DNA from: Enterobacter sp. BIGb0383
GTDB lineage: Bacteria; Pseudomonadota; Gammaproteobacteria; Enterobacterales; Enterobacteriaceae
Direction of reading: 5' to 3'
Assembly: GCF_003751845.1 (NCBI RefSeq)
Contig: NZ_RJKQ01000004.1
Coordinates: forward strand, 381,359-445,358
DNA: 64,000 bases
In this document: positions 11,873-20,504 of the stretch, piece after piece
Position numbering within the stretch: the first letter of the stretch is position 1
How the letters are laid out: each line of letters begins with the position of its first letter
Made by a program: the position numbers and the translations under genes
The notes under the pieces: model-generated
The model's database searches: none
Told to the model about the DNA's origin: nothing
The model's input: the letters and a program-made list of their open reading frames with translations, nothing else

Positions 11873-12541
11873 TCACGACAGATGCGGTATAAGCCGACGG
11901 TAGTCATTCAGGGCCGGATGACGCTGGTAGCGCTTATCCGCCAGACCGGAATCCGGATTGGTTACGCCCAGGCAGTAGCGAATACCAAACTGCGTGGCGG
12001 CGTCGAGAATCGCTTCACTGTCGTCAATAAACAGCGTGCGCTGCGGGTCAAGCCCTGTCTCGTCAGCCACGGCCTGCCAGAGCCGCTGATCCTCTTTCGG
12101 ATAACCAAATGTGTGGGTGGAAAGTAATAAATCAAGGTGTGAGGCCAGACCGGTGTGCTCAAGCTTCACGGCGAGATTATGCGGATGAGCATTGGTCAGC
12201 AAAATCCGCCGCTTCCCGCAGGCTTTAAGCGCATCCAGAAAGGGGAACGTATCGTCGCGCAGAGCGGCCCGTGGCCCCTGCTCGGTGGTCATCGCACGAA
12301 TATCCAGGTCCAGGCACTCGCTCCAGTAATCCAGACAGTACCAGTTTAGCGTATGCTGCACCGCCTGATACTGTTGACCGATATATTCCTGTGCCGCCTG
12401 CGGGCTAATGCCTCGCGCAGCGCCGAACGTTTCCGGGACCAGTTTTTGCCAGAAGAAGTTATCAAACGCGAGATCGAGTAGCGTGCCGTCCATATCCAGC
12501 AGGACGGTATCAACCGCCTGCCAGTCAATGTCAAAATGCAT
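11873..12541 (-). CDS. yrfG: GMP/IMP 5'-nucleotidase YrfG (HAD family)
   Basis: 222 residues, same length as E. coli YrfG, a haloacid-dehalogenase-like nucleotidase that prefers GMP and IMP. Motif I is DMDGT at 16-20 with nucleophile Asp16 and acid/base Asp18; motif II is the Thr in LLTNAHP; motif IV is the acidic pair in FIDDSEA. It is the first gene of a tight unit with hslR and hslO, 58 bp downstream of igaA. Confidence 0.93.
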   Translation of the reverse strand: MHFDIDWQAVDTVLLDMDGTLLDLAFDNFFWQKLVPETFGAARGISPQAAQEYIGQQYQAVQHTLNWYCLDYWSECLDLDIRAMTTEQGPRAALRDDTFPFLDALKACGKRRILLTNAHPHNLAVKLEHTGLASHLDLLLSTHTFGYPKEDQRLWQAVADETGLDPQRTLFIDDSEAILDAATQFGIRYCLGVTNPDSGLADKRYQRHPALNDYRRLIPHLS

Positions 12542-12599
12542 AAGAGTTCCCGGCCAGAAGAAATGCGCGACAGATTAGCACAACCCGTCGCGTTGTGGC

Positions 12600-14732
12600 T
12601 TACATCAGGTTATCCGGGGAAGGGATCAGGACCGGGTTGATGCAGCTGGCGTAGTATTTCTGGATTTCGGCGATACGCGAACGGTGGCGCAGATAGCGCC
12701 TGAAGGCCTGAACGCCGTTGTAGAAGGCGCAGACGACCATCGCCATCATCAGGAGCGCGGTACCAAGGTAACGCCACAGCTGGGCGTTATTCGGAATGCC
12801 GTGCAGGCTGATATGCTTCGTGCCGTTAGCATCGGTATACAGATTGGTGACAATCCCTTCGGCGCTGAACGGCGTATGCATCAGCATTTCCGCAAGCTTC
12901 TGGAACTCGTTCCACTGTTCGTGGGCCGGGTAGTCATAGAGGCTGATGGACGGCCACGGCTGAGAAACCAGATCGCTGCCTTCATCGCTGCTGATCAGGA
13001 ATCCGCCCGGCGCGGGGCTATTCAGCGCCTGTGCGGCTCGCGTCGTTTCACGCATGACGAAAGGCGCGGTGGAAGTGGTCACCAGATTATCCAGCGATTC
13101 GGCGCTGACCGGGCGCAGGATAACACTCATCCCGCCCAGTTTGCCGGTGCTGGCGCGCTGGGTTAGCGTTTTCCAGTCTTTGGTATTGCCAAGGTTGACC
13201 AGCGCGTTCTTTAGCCGCAGGCAGTCGTCTTCAGCCGAACAGAGCTCCTGGGTTTTCAGGACGATATCGGTGAAATCATTCAGCAGGACCATCTCCTGCT
13301 TCTTGACTGTCGAGCGCAGGACCGGGTTGATACGTGCGTCTTCTGCCTCTGTGGGGTGCAGTTGGCGATTGACCGTCTGCGCCAGCGCGGTAGCTTTGGT
13401 GACGGTATCGGATTCCGGCAGCGGCAGGGAAGGGGCATCATTCCAGACGATCTGCGAACAGTCGAATGGCGCGAAGGCCGAGCCTGTCCGCGTGTTCCAA
13501 CTGGTGGAGGTATGGATGTTACACATACCGGTTCCCTGCAGGCGCAGGGTATCCCCAACGCGGACGCCAGCCTTTTCCAGCTGGTCCACGCTGGTGGCTT
13601 CCACCGTTTGCGCGCCCTTGAGCCAGGAAAGTGAAAACTTCAGCGGCATATCCAGCGGAACGGTAATCAGCAGCATAAGGATGACCAGCAGTGCCCCTGA
13701 GGCGATAGCCAGGCTGCGCATCCAGTGCTGAAGCGGAAAGTTTTTGACTTCATCGTGCAGAGACAGAAAACGGCCCTGGCGCACAACGTGGCGATCGAGA
13801 TAAATATCGACGTCGGTCTGCTGCCCCAGATCCTGGGCAATAAACGGCTGCCAGTGGCGGGGATAAATCAGATCGATAATGCCGAGGGAAATATTATTGA
13901 TGTGTTCCTGATTATTCTCGCCGAACAGCCCCCAGCGCTTAGGCGTCCCGCGAAGACAGTGAATTTCGCGCAGCGTATTTTTTACCGGCGGGGCGAAAAT
14001 GCCCCACAGTCCGGCGGCCAGCATCAGGGTAGCTGCAACTGCCAGCCAGGGAACAAACACTTCCGGCGCGACCAGGCAGAAAAACAGCAGCACGAAGGCC
14101 GAGACCATCAGCAGAGCTTCACGCAGCCCGTCCGGGCGTGTCAGAGCATGTTCTTCGTGGGTTTCCTGGCGGATGTTGAGCAGTTCAATTTGTTCGCTTT
14201 CTTCGCCGCGAATCGAAGCCTGCGTTGGGGATGTCAGCTCCAGCGCGTAGCCGCGAGCTTCGTGCTCATCGGCATTAAGGGTATGGCCGTTGAGTGAAAT
14301 CACCAGCGGCAGCGTATCCGTCTGGATCAGTTCGACGCTGTTTTCATCGGTGATGTACTGCTCCCAGAACGGCGGGAGATGGACTTCAACCGAATCCAGG
14401 TAATAGCGCCATTTATTGGGGGCGTCTGTGGTGATCCCGTAGCGGGTAATAGAGCGGGTAACGGCCAGCACAATGTTGCTCTGGGCGTTGAGCGTCAGAG
14501 CGACCGGCGGCACGCTGGCACCGGATGCCGGTACCTGGAGCAGGTTGCTCAGGGTATCGAGGTAGTTTTCTACGGCGCTGCGTTCTTCCGGGGTGAGCTT
14601 ACGGGTGGTGGCACCGCTAAAAGCGTGAAGCAGCGGCAGCCGAAGCCGGTGGTTGGTTCTGAATCGGTACAACCATCCTGCAAGCAACGCGCAAGCCAGC
14701 ATAGCAGCGAAAATAATTAAAAAGGTGCCCAT
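12600..14732 (-). CDS. igaA: IgaA, inner-membrane repressor of the Rcs system
   Basis: 710 residues (711 in E. coli YrfF). IgaA restrains the Rcs phosphorelay by contacting RcsD and responds to RcsF; it is essential where Rcs is intact. Hydrophobic segments sit at about 4-20, two in the 205-250 region (LLMVSAFVLLFFCLVAPEVF), one near 340-365 and one near 650-670, leaving cytoplasmic domains and a periplasmic domain containing several cysteines (MCNIH, DCSQI, LCSAEDDC). The start at 14732 gives the conserved MGTFLIIFAAML; an in-frame codon 14 residues upstream is rejected. Divergent from nudE. Confidence 0.95.
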   Translation of the reverse strand: MGTFLIIFAAMLACALLAGWLYRFRTNHRLRLPLLHAFSGATTRKLTPEERSAVENYLDTLSNLLQVPASGASVPPVALTLNAQSNIVLAVTRSITRYGITTDAPNKWRYYLDSVEVHLPPFWEQYITDENSVELIQTDTLPLVISLNGHTLNADEHEARGYALELTSPTQASIRGEESEQIELLNIRQETHEEHALTRPDGLREALLMVSAFVLLFFCLVAPEVFVPWLAVAATLMLAAGLWGIFAPPVKNTLREIHCLRGTPKRWGLFGENNQEHINNISLGIIDLIYPRHWQPFIAQDLGQQTDVDIYLDRHVVRQGRFLSLHDEVKNFPLQHWMRSLAIASGALLVILMLLITVPLDMPLKFSLSWLKGAQTVEATSVDQLEKAGVRVGDTLRLQGTGMCNIHTSTSWNTRTGSAFAPFDCSQIVWNDAPSLPLPESDTVTKATALAQTVNRQLHPTEAEDARINPVLRSTVKKQEMVLLNDFTDIVLKTQELCSAEDDCLRLKNALVNLGNTKDWKTLTQRASTGKLGGMSVILRPVSAESLDNLVTTSTAPFVMRETTRAAQALNSPAPGGFLISSDEGSDLVSQPWPSISLYDYPAHEQWNEFQKLAEMLMHTPFSAEGIVTNLYTDANGTKHISLHGIPNNAQLWRYLGTALLMMAMVVCAFYNGVQAFRRYLRHRSRIAEIQKYYASCINPVLIPSPDNLM

Positions 14733-15063
14733 GCTCTTTCCATCTCTTTCATACAGGTGTTGTCGGTTGCACATTTACCGCGAACTAAAGTCAACGTGAT
14801 CCCGTAGATAGCTATCGGCACGCCTGGTAGTGAACTTGAGTTTTTTATACATGAATACAGCAAGCGCAGAAAGCGTAGCAAAACATAACGCGACGGAGTA
14901 TCAGTAAATTCCTGGTTTTATTTCAACGTCTTGACTTTTTCACTGAAATGAGAGATTGGATTTATTCGGTTGCAAGAATGTAAATGGGATGCAATTCGCA
15001 TTGCTCTGACAGTGCCGGATGTCGCACAATGTTGCCAGTTTTCACTGCATAGATCCCATCACG
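14733..15063. other. Intergenic region between igaA and nudE
   Basis: 331 bases separating divergent genes, AT-rich in the middle, so it should hold both promoters. TTGACT-like hexamers occur on both strands (14930 plus; near 14790 minus), but none has a convincing partner. No RNA or small gene was recognised. Confidence 0.5.
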
Positions 15064-15624
15064 ATGAGCAAATCATTAAAAAAACCGATTATTCTCAATG
15101 TTGAAACCGTGGCGCGTTCGCGGCTGTTCAACGTGGAAAGCGTGGATCTTGAGTTCAGCAACGGCGTGCGGCGGGTCTACGAGCGGATGCGTCCTTCCAC
15201 CCGTGAAGCCGTGATGATTGTGCCGATTATCGACGATCATCTGATCTTGATTCGCGAATACGCGGTGGGAACCGAATCCTACGAGCTGGGCTTTACCAAA
15301 GGGCTGATTGACCCGGGTGAAACGATCCACGAGGCGGCAAACCGCGAGCTCAAAGAGGAAGTGGGGTTTGGCGCACGTTCGCTGACCTTTATCAAAAAGC
15401 TGAGCATGGCCCCGTCTTACTTCTCCAGCAAAATGAATATCCTGATTGCGGAAGATCTCTACCCTGAATCGCTGGAAGGCGATGAGCCTGAGCCGCTGGT
15501 GCAGGAGCGCTGGCCGCTGAAGCATCTGATGGACCTGCTTGAGGATCCGGACTTTAGCGAGGCGCGAAACGTCAGCGCGCTGTTCCTGGTTCGCGAGTGG
15601 CTGAAAATGCAGGGCAGGCTGTAA
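15064..15624 (+). CDS. nudE: ADP compounds hydrolase NudE (Nudix)
   Basis: 186 residues, as in E. coli. NudE hydrolyses Ap3A, ADP-ribose and NADH, releasing AMP. The Nudix box G-x5-E-x7-RE-U-x-EE-x-G-U is complete between Gly80 and Phe102 (Glu86, Arg94, Glu95, Glu98, Glu99). The ATG at 15064 gives the known N-terminus MSKSLKKP and is preferred over one 15 codons upstream. It is convergent with mrcA and shares a terminator with it. Confidence 0.96.
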   Translation: MSKSLKKPIILNVETVARSRLFNVESVDLEFSNGVRRVYERMRPSTREAVMIVPIIDDHLILIREYAVGTESYELGFTKGLIDPGETIHEAANRELKEEVGFGARSLTFIKKLSMAPSYFSSKMNILIAEDLYPESLEGDEPEPLVQERWPLKHLMDLLEDPDFSEARNVSALFLVREWLKMQGRL

Positions 15625-15637
15625 GAATATCAGACGA

Positions 15638-15667
15638 AGAAAAGGGCGCTTTCGCGCCCTTTTTTGA
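15638..15667. terminator. Bidirectional terminator between nudE and mrcA
   Basis: AAAGGGCGC-TTTC-GCGCCCTTT with flanking A- and T-runs. It lies immediately after the nudE stop and just past the mrcA stop. Confidence 0.88.
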
Positions 15668-18220
15668 TCAGAACAGTTCGTGCGTTTCACCGTTATCGAT
15701 AAGGGTGGTTCCCACCTCATGCACCGCCTGCTGTGTGGGCTGCGTGCCTTCGATAAAGTACTCGGCGCGGCTGTTGCCGCCGTTCGCCAACTGGCCGGTG
15801 CTGCGGTCGATATTGACCGTCACGACGCCAGGCGGCGGCGTGAGCGGCTGCTCCGGTACGCCCGTCAGAACGACTTTCATAAAGGCATCCCAGGCAGGCT
15901 GCGCGCTCTTGGCGCCGCCTTCATAGCCGGAAATCTGGTCTTTAATCGCACCGGAGGCTGTGGTTCGTCCCAGATCGCGACGGTGATCGTCGAAGCCGAT
16001 CCACACGGAGGTCACGACGCCAGGGCCGTAGCCGGAGAACCAGGCGTCTTTCGAGCTGTTGGTGGTGCCGGTTTTGCCGCCGACATCCTGACGTTTCAGA
16101 TCGCGGCCTGCGCGCCAGCCCGTACCCTGCCAGCCCGGTTCGCCGAACACGTTACTGTTCAGCGCGCTTTTGATCAGGAAGGCCAGCGGGGTGTTCACCA
16201 CGTGCGGGGCATACTCCTGTGCGCCGGTTTGGGCCACCAGATTCTGGTTGGCCTGCTCCAGGCTGGGCATCGGTACGCTGGCATTACGCTGTTCCTGCGA
16301 CATGGCCACGTCTTCCATATTGCGGTTTTCCAGCACGTCGGCTTTCTGTGTCTCGCCGTAAATCACCGGAATATCGCAGTCGGCACAGGCAATTTTCGGC
16401 CGTGCTTCGAACAGGACGCCGCCCTGATCGTTTTCGATCTTAGCGATGAAGTAAGGATCGATCAGGAAGCCGCCGTTCGCCATCACCGAATAACCGCGTG
16501 CGACCTGCAGCGGCGTAAAGGAGGCTGAACCGAGTGCCAGTGATTCCGTATGCACAATATTTTGTGCCGGGAAGCCGAAACGCTGTAGATATTCCGCCGC
16601 GTAATCGACGCCCATCGCACGCATCGCACGCACCATCACCACGTTTTTCGACTGACCCAGCCCCTGACGCAGACGAATCGGACCAGCGTATTCAGCCGGT
16701 GAGTTTTTCGGCTGCCAGTCGGAACCGGCACCGGCATCCCAGCGGGAGATCGGCACGTCGTTCAGGATGCTTGCCAGCGTCAGACCCTTGTCCATTGCGG
16801 CGGTATACAGGAACGGCTTGATGTTAGAGCCGACCTGACGCAGCGCCTGGGTGGCGCGGTTAAACTTGCTCTGGTTGAAATCAAAGCCGCCTACCAGCGC
16901 AATAATGGCGCCATTCTGCGGGTTGATGGACACCAGCGCCGAGTTGACGTCCGGCACCTGTGCCAGCCACCAGCTGTCGCCAACCTGGCGTACCCAAATC
17001 TGCTGTCCGGCCTGCACCGCGTCCGTTACCCGGCGTGGCGTTGCGCCCTGCTGGGTATCGGAGCGCCAGGGCCGTGCCCAGCGAACGCCTTCCATACGCA
17101 GAGAAACGGAGGTGCCATCCGCCATTGTCGCTGTCGCTTCCTGCGGGTCAGCGGTGGTGACCACCGCCGGCATGAGCGGCCCATAGTTCGGCAGCGTTTT
17201 CAGGGACTGACGGATTTTAGCGCTGTCCCATGCCGGTTCGCCGACTTTCCACAGCACGTTCGCCGGACCGCGATAGCCGTGGCGCATATCGTAATCGAGG
17301 ATATTGTTACGTACAGCATCCTGGCCCGCCTGCTGACCTTTGCGGGTCACGGTGGTGTAGATGCGATAGCCATCTTCGTAGGCCTGTTCGCCGTAGCGGC
17401 TGACCATCTCCTGACGCACCATTTCCGACAGATACGGCGCCGAGAAGGCGATTTCCGGCGTGTGGTAGCTGGCGTCAATCGCCTCGCTGCGCGCCTGATT
17501 ATACTGCGCCTGATCGATATAGCCTTCGCTCACCATACGCGCCAGCACGACGTTGCGACGGGAGGTGGCGCGATCGAGAGAGTAGAGCGGGTTAAAGGTC
17601 GACGGTGCCTTAGGCAAGCCGGCAATCACCGCCATTTCGCTCAGGGTCAGCTCCTCGACGGACTTACCGAAATAAACCTGCGCTGCAGCACCGACGCCGT
17701 AGGCGCGGTATCCGAGGTAAATTTTATTCAGGTAAAGCTCGAGGATCTCGTCTTTTGTCAGCAACTGCTCGATGCGGATCGCCAGGAACACCTCTTTGAT
17801 CTTACGCATCAGGGTCCGTTCCGGACTCAGGAAGAAGTTACGCGCAAGCTGCTGAGTGATGGTACTGGCCCCCTGCGAGGCGTGGCCTGAGAAGAGCGCC
17901 ACGCTGGCAGCACGGAATATCCCCACCGGATCGACGCCGTGGTGCTCATAGAAGCGGCTATCTTCGGTGGCGATAAAGGCTTTCACCATCTGAGGTGGCA
18001 TCTGGCTAAGCGTGACCGGGATACGGCGTTTCTCGCCGTATTGCGCAATCAGCTCGCCATCGGCGCTGTAGACCTGCATCGGGATTTGTAGCCGCACGTC
18101 TCTGAGCGTGGCGACATCAGGTAACTGTGGCTCGACATATTTGTACAAACCGTAAATCGAACCCGCTCCCAGCAGTATGCAAGCGACTGCAAGGATTAAT
18201 AAATACTTTACGAACTTCAC
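15668..18220 (-). CDS. mrcA: Penicillin-binding protein 1A
   Basis: 850 residues, the E. coli length. This bifunctional peptidoglycan synthase is anchored by an N-terminal helix (about 5-27). The GT51 glycosyltransferase domain has catalytic Glu86 in FIATEDSRFYEHHG and the motif QGASTITQQLARN. An OB-like insert precedes the transpeptidase domain, where the nucleophile serine (Ser465 in E. coli) sits in VGSNIKPF and the KTGTT box is visible. The start codon is GTG, as in E. coli. Transcribed away from hofM across 120 bp, the conserved neighbour. Confidence 0.98.
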   Translation of the reverse strand: MKFVKYLLILAVACILLGAGSIYGLYKYVEPQLPDVATLRDVRLQIPMQVYSADGELIAQYGEKRRIPVTLSQMPPQMVKAFIATEDSRFYEHHGVDPVGIFRAASVALFSGHASQGASTITQQLARNFFLSPERTLMRKIKEVFLAIRIEQLLTKDEILELYLNKIYLGYRAYGVGAAAQVYFGKSVEELTLSEMAVIAGLPKAPSTFNPLYSLDRATSRRNVVLARMVSEGYIDQAQYNQARSEAIDASYHTPEIAFSAPYLSEMVRQEMVSRYGEQAYEDGYRIYTTVTRKGQQAGQDAVRNNILDYDMRHGYRGPANVLWKVGEPAWDSAKIRQSLKTLPNYGPLMPAVVTTADPQEATATMADGTSVSLRMEGVRWARPWRSDTQQGATPRRVTDAVQAGQQIWVRQVGDSWWLAQVPDVNSALVSINPQNGAIIALVGGFDFNQSKFNRATQALRQVGSNIKPFLYTAAMDKGLTLASILNDVPISRWDAGAGSDWQPKNSPAEYAGPIRLRQGLGQSKNVVMVRAMRAMGVDYAAEYLQRFGFPAQNIVHTESLALGSASFTPLQVARGYSVMANGGFLIDPYFIAKIENDQGGVLFEARPKIACADCDIPVIYGETQKADVLENRNMEDVAMSQEQRNASVPMPSLEQANQNLVAQTGAQEYAPHVVNTPLAFLIKSALNSNVFGEPGWQGTGWRAGRDLKRQDVGGKTGTTNSSKDAWFSGYGPGVVTSVWIGFDDHRRDLGRTTASGAIKDQISGYEGGAKSAQPAWDAFMKVVLTGVPEQPLTPPPGVVTVNIDRSTGQLANGGNSRAEYFIEGTQPTQQAVHEVGTTLIDNGETHELF

Positions 18221-18340
18221 CGGAAATTTCCCATCTGGTTTTAATTGGGCAGTTTATAAACAGCTGCGCGGTAGTATAAAGGCAAGCCTGATGCATTGAT
18301 AGAGCTGTCGGTTTGATGGCGGACAAGGAGAGCCTCAGAT

Positions 18341-19117
18341 ATGGCATTCGGGCACTGGCAGGTAGGCCTTCATATTCAACAAGATAAGATCGCGATTGTC
18401 GCACTTCAGCGCGGCAAGTCCCACTGGCGTCTGTGCCGCTGGTGGGACATTCCCCTGGCGGCTGGCACGGTGGATAACGGACACATCCTGCATCCGGCGG
18501 CGCTGGTATCCGCGCTGCGCGACTGGCGTAAGGAACTGCCGCGTCAGCATGATATCTCGCTCTCTTTTCCGGCCGAACGCACATTGCAAAAGACGCTGCC
18601 GGAACCGGCCATGGTGCTGCGGGAGTCCCAACAGGTGCAGTGGGTTGCCAGCGCGATGGGCCAGGCGCTGGAAATGACGCCGGATACGCTCTGCGTGGAC
18701 TACATCGAGGAGAAGCCCGCCCGACGCTGGCACGTGACCGCCGCACAGCACCAGGATCTTACGCCCCTGCGAACGCTGGCGGCGCAGCTGCATCTGAACG
18801 TGACGGCAATCGTCCCGGACGCCTGCGCCCTGCAGCGCTTCCTGCCGTGGCTGACGGTACCGGCGTGCGGGCTGGCATGGTCGGACAGCGAGCAGTGGCT
18901 GTGGGCGACAGAACAGCGCTGGGGACGCTGCGCACGGCGTGACGCGCCCGCGCTGTCACAGCTGGCAGCCCGGCTGAGCCTGCCTGAAGAACAGCTGATG
19001 TCATGCGGCCATTTTGACCCGTGGCAGGCCATTGCCCGGCTTCAGCCACCGCTACCGGTATCGGCCGAAGCGTTCACGGTGGCCATCGCCCTGGCGCTGG
19101 GGGAGGTCAACGGATGA
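18341..19117 (+). CDS. hofM: HofM, PilM-like pilus/DNA-uptake assembly protein
   Basis: 258 residues, related to E. coli HofM (YrfD, 259) and, more distantly, to the actin-like PilM of type IV pilus systems. It is first in hofMNOPQ, the counterpart of pilMNOPQ/comABCDE; in E. coli these genes are needed for using DNA as a nutrient. Identity with E. coli is clearly lower than in neighbouring genes, but the pattern holds (WQVGLHIQQDK at the start, RTLQKTLPEP, DACALQRFLP). Its stop overlaps the hofN start by 4 bp (ATGA). Confidence 0.9.
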   Translation: MAFGHWQVGLHIQQDKIAIVALQRGKSHWRLCRWWDIPLAAGTVDNGHILHPAALVSALRDWRKELPRQHDISLSFPAERTLQKTLPEPAMVLRESQQVQWVASAMGQALEMTPDTLCVDYIEEKPARRWHVTAAQHQDLTPLRTLAAQLHLNVTAIVPDACALQRFLPWLTVPACGLAWSDSEQWLWATEQRWGRCARRDAPALSQLAARLSLPEEQLMSCGHFDPWQAIARLQPPLPVSAEAFTVAIALALGEVNG

Positions 19118-19653
19118 TGACGCGGGTCAACTTATTACCCTGGCGTCAGCAGCGTCGGCATCGGTTCTGGCGCTTCTGGTGCCTGCTGTGGGTCGGTGGC
19201 GTGCTGGTCACCTGTCTGCTGACCTTTTCGCTGCATCGTCTGCTGGCGGCTGACCGGGCGATGCAGAGCGCGAAGCAAAATGGCAATGCGCTGCTGCTCC
19301 AGCGACTGGCGGTACACCGGCAGCAGCTCGCTCTTCGTCAACAGCAGGTTGAGGCGATGAAGGTCAGGCGACAGCAGCGGGCGTATACGCGTCTCTGGCA
19401 GCAGACTCTTGTTGAGATTGCCGATCGGCTACCCGGGCGGATATGGCTGACGGAGCTTGAATTTCGTCAGGGGATTCTGACGCTGAACGGCTATAGCCTC
19501 ACGCTGAGCGATCTCAGTCGGCTGGACGCTGCGCTGGCGGATATACCGGGGCTGCGGCACGGCAAGGCGGGTCAAACCCGTCGGGAGGCGCAGGGGCGCT
19601 GGCGGTTCCATTATCAGTTAAGCAGGGAGCCGAACCGTGTTACCGAACCCTGA
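19114..19653 (+). CDS. hofN: HofN, PilN-like pilus assembly protein
   Basis: 179 residues, the E. coli HofN length. The N-terminus VNLLPWRQQRR is the conserved PilN cytoplasmic motif that contacts PilM; one membrane helix follows at about 20-42, then a periplasmic coiled coil and a small ferredoxin-like domain. The start is taken at the first of two adjacent ATG codons (19114 or 19117), the first overlapping the hofM stop. The open frame continues upstream inside hofM but has no support there. It overlaps hofO by 17 bp. Confidence 0.9.
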   Translation: MMTRVNLLPWRQQRRHRFWRFWCLLWVGGVLVTCLLTFSLHRLLAADRAMQSAKQNGNALLLQRLAVHRQQLALRQQQVEAMKVRRQQRAYTRLWQQTLVEIADRLPGRIWLTELEFRQGILTLNGYSLTLSDLSRLDAALADIPGLRHGKAGQTRREAQGRWRFHYQLSREPNRVTEP

Positions 19654-20107
19654 GCGCTGGCGAGATCTGCGGCCAGGCGTGCGGGTGGTTATCTGGCTGG
19701 GAACCCTCTGCGCGCTGGCGGCGCTATGGGCAGGTGGTTTTTTGTTGGGACCGTATCAGGCGCACAGAAGCGCCGACGCAGAGTTGCAGGGGCAGCAGGC
19801 GGCACTGAGGGCACAGCGGCGGCAACTCCGGGAACAGGAGCAGGCTCTGGCGCGAGACAGCGCAGAGCAGACGGTCCGGCTGGTCCCTTTCTCCGCGCTG
19901 AATTTTCAGTCCGCAGAGGCCCAACTGGTGAGCTGGAAGCCCGATGAAAAGGGTGGCGAGCTGGTGCTGGAGACGTCCTGGTCGCCGCTTCCGGCAATGT
20001 TTCAGCACCTGGCGGAACAGGATATGACGCCCGCGTCCTTTGCGATTGAGCCCGAAGGCAGGCTGCTGCACTTTACGCTGCATCTGGAGTCGTTCCGTGA
20101 GCGCTAA
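19637..20107 (+). CDS. hofO: HofO, PilO-like pilus assembly protein
   Basis: 156 residues with a GTG start (E. coli HofO is 146). A single N-terminal membrane helix (about 19-37) precedes a Gln/Arg-rich coiled coil and a periplasmic domain with the HofO pattern FSALNFQSAEAQLVSW and GGELVLETSW. In the PilN/O model it would dimerise with HofN in the inner membrane. It overlaps hofN by 17 bp and hofP by 11 bp, so the cluster is translated as a chain. Confidence 0.87.
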   Translation: MLPNPERWRDLRPGVRVVIWLGTLCALAALWAGGFLLGPYQAHRSADAELQGQQAALRAQRRQLREQEQALARDSAEQTVRLVPFSALNFQSAEAQLVSWKPDEKGGELVLETSWSPLPAMFQHLAEQDMTPASFAIEPEGRLLHFTLHLESFRER

Positions 20108-20504
20108 ACACGGGCTCGCTATTGTGCTGGCCCTGCCGCTACTGCTGGGGATGCGTGACCCTTTCCAGCCGCCCGATGATCCCTGCCGGATAGCCCAGCT
20201 GCCTCTGTGGCGCTATTACGGCGTCATTGCCAGTCAGACGCGGCAAATCGGTCTGCTGCGCGACGCAACCGGGAACTGGCGCAGAGTACAGCCGGAAAGC
20301 CAGCTGCCAGCAGGGTGGCAGATACGGCAGTTTACGGAACGGGAAATGTTGATTACGACGGGGGCCGGGTGCGAGCCGGCCCGTTGGCGGTGGCAACGGG
20401 AGAGCCAGAAAAATGAAGTCAGGGATAGCGATGTTGCTGATAGCGCTGCTGCCGTTGCCCGGTACGGCGATACAGAGCCCGCCAGTGTCGATGACGGTCG
20501 ATGA
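20097..20504 (+). CDS. hofP: HofP, PilP-like accessory protein
   Basis: 135 residues from a GTG inside the end of hofO (E. coli HofP is 134). An N-terminal signal-like helix (LAIVLALPLLLG) is followed by the family motif GMRDPFQPPDDPCRI and the segment CEPARWRWQR. PilP-type proteins link the inner-membrane pilus platform to the secretin. The 3' end overlaps hofQ by 92 bp in another frame, so its last 30 residues are tied to the hofQ signal region; a similar long overlap exists in E. coli. Confidence 0.82.
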   Translation: MSAKHGLAIVLALPLLLGMRDPFQPPDDPCRIAQLPLWRYYGVIASQTRQIGLLRDATGNWRRVQPESQLPAGWQIRQFTEREMLITTGAGCEPARWRWQRESQKNEVRDSDVADSAAAVARYGDTEPASVDDGR

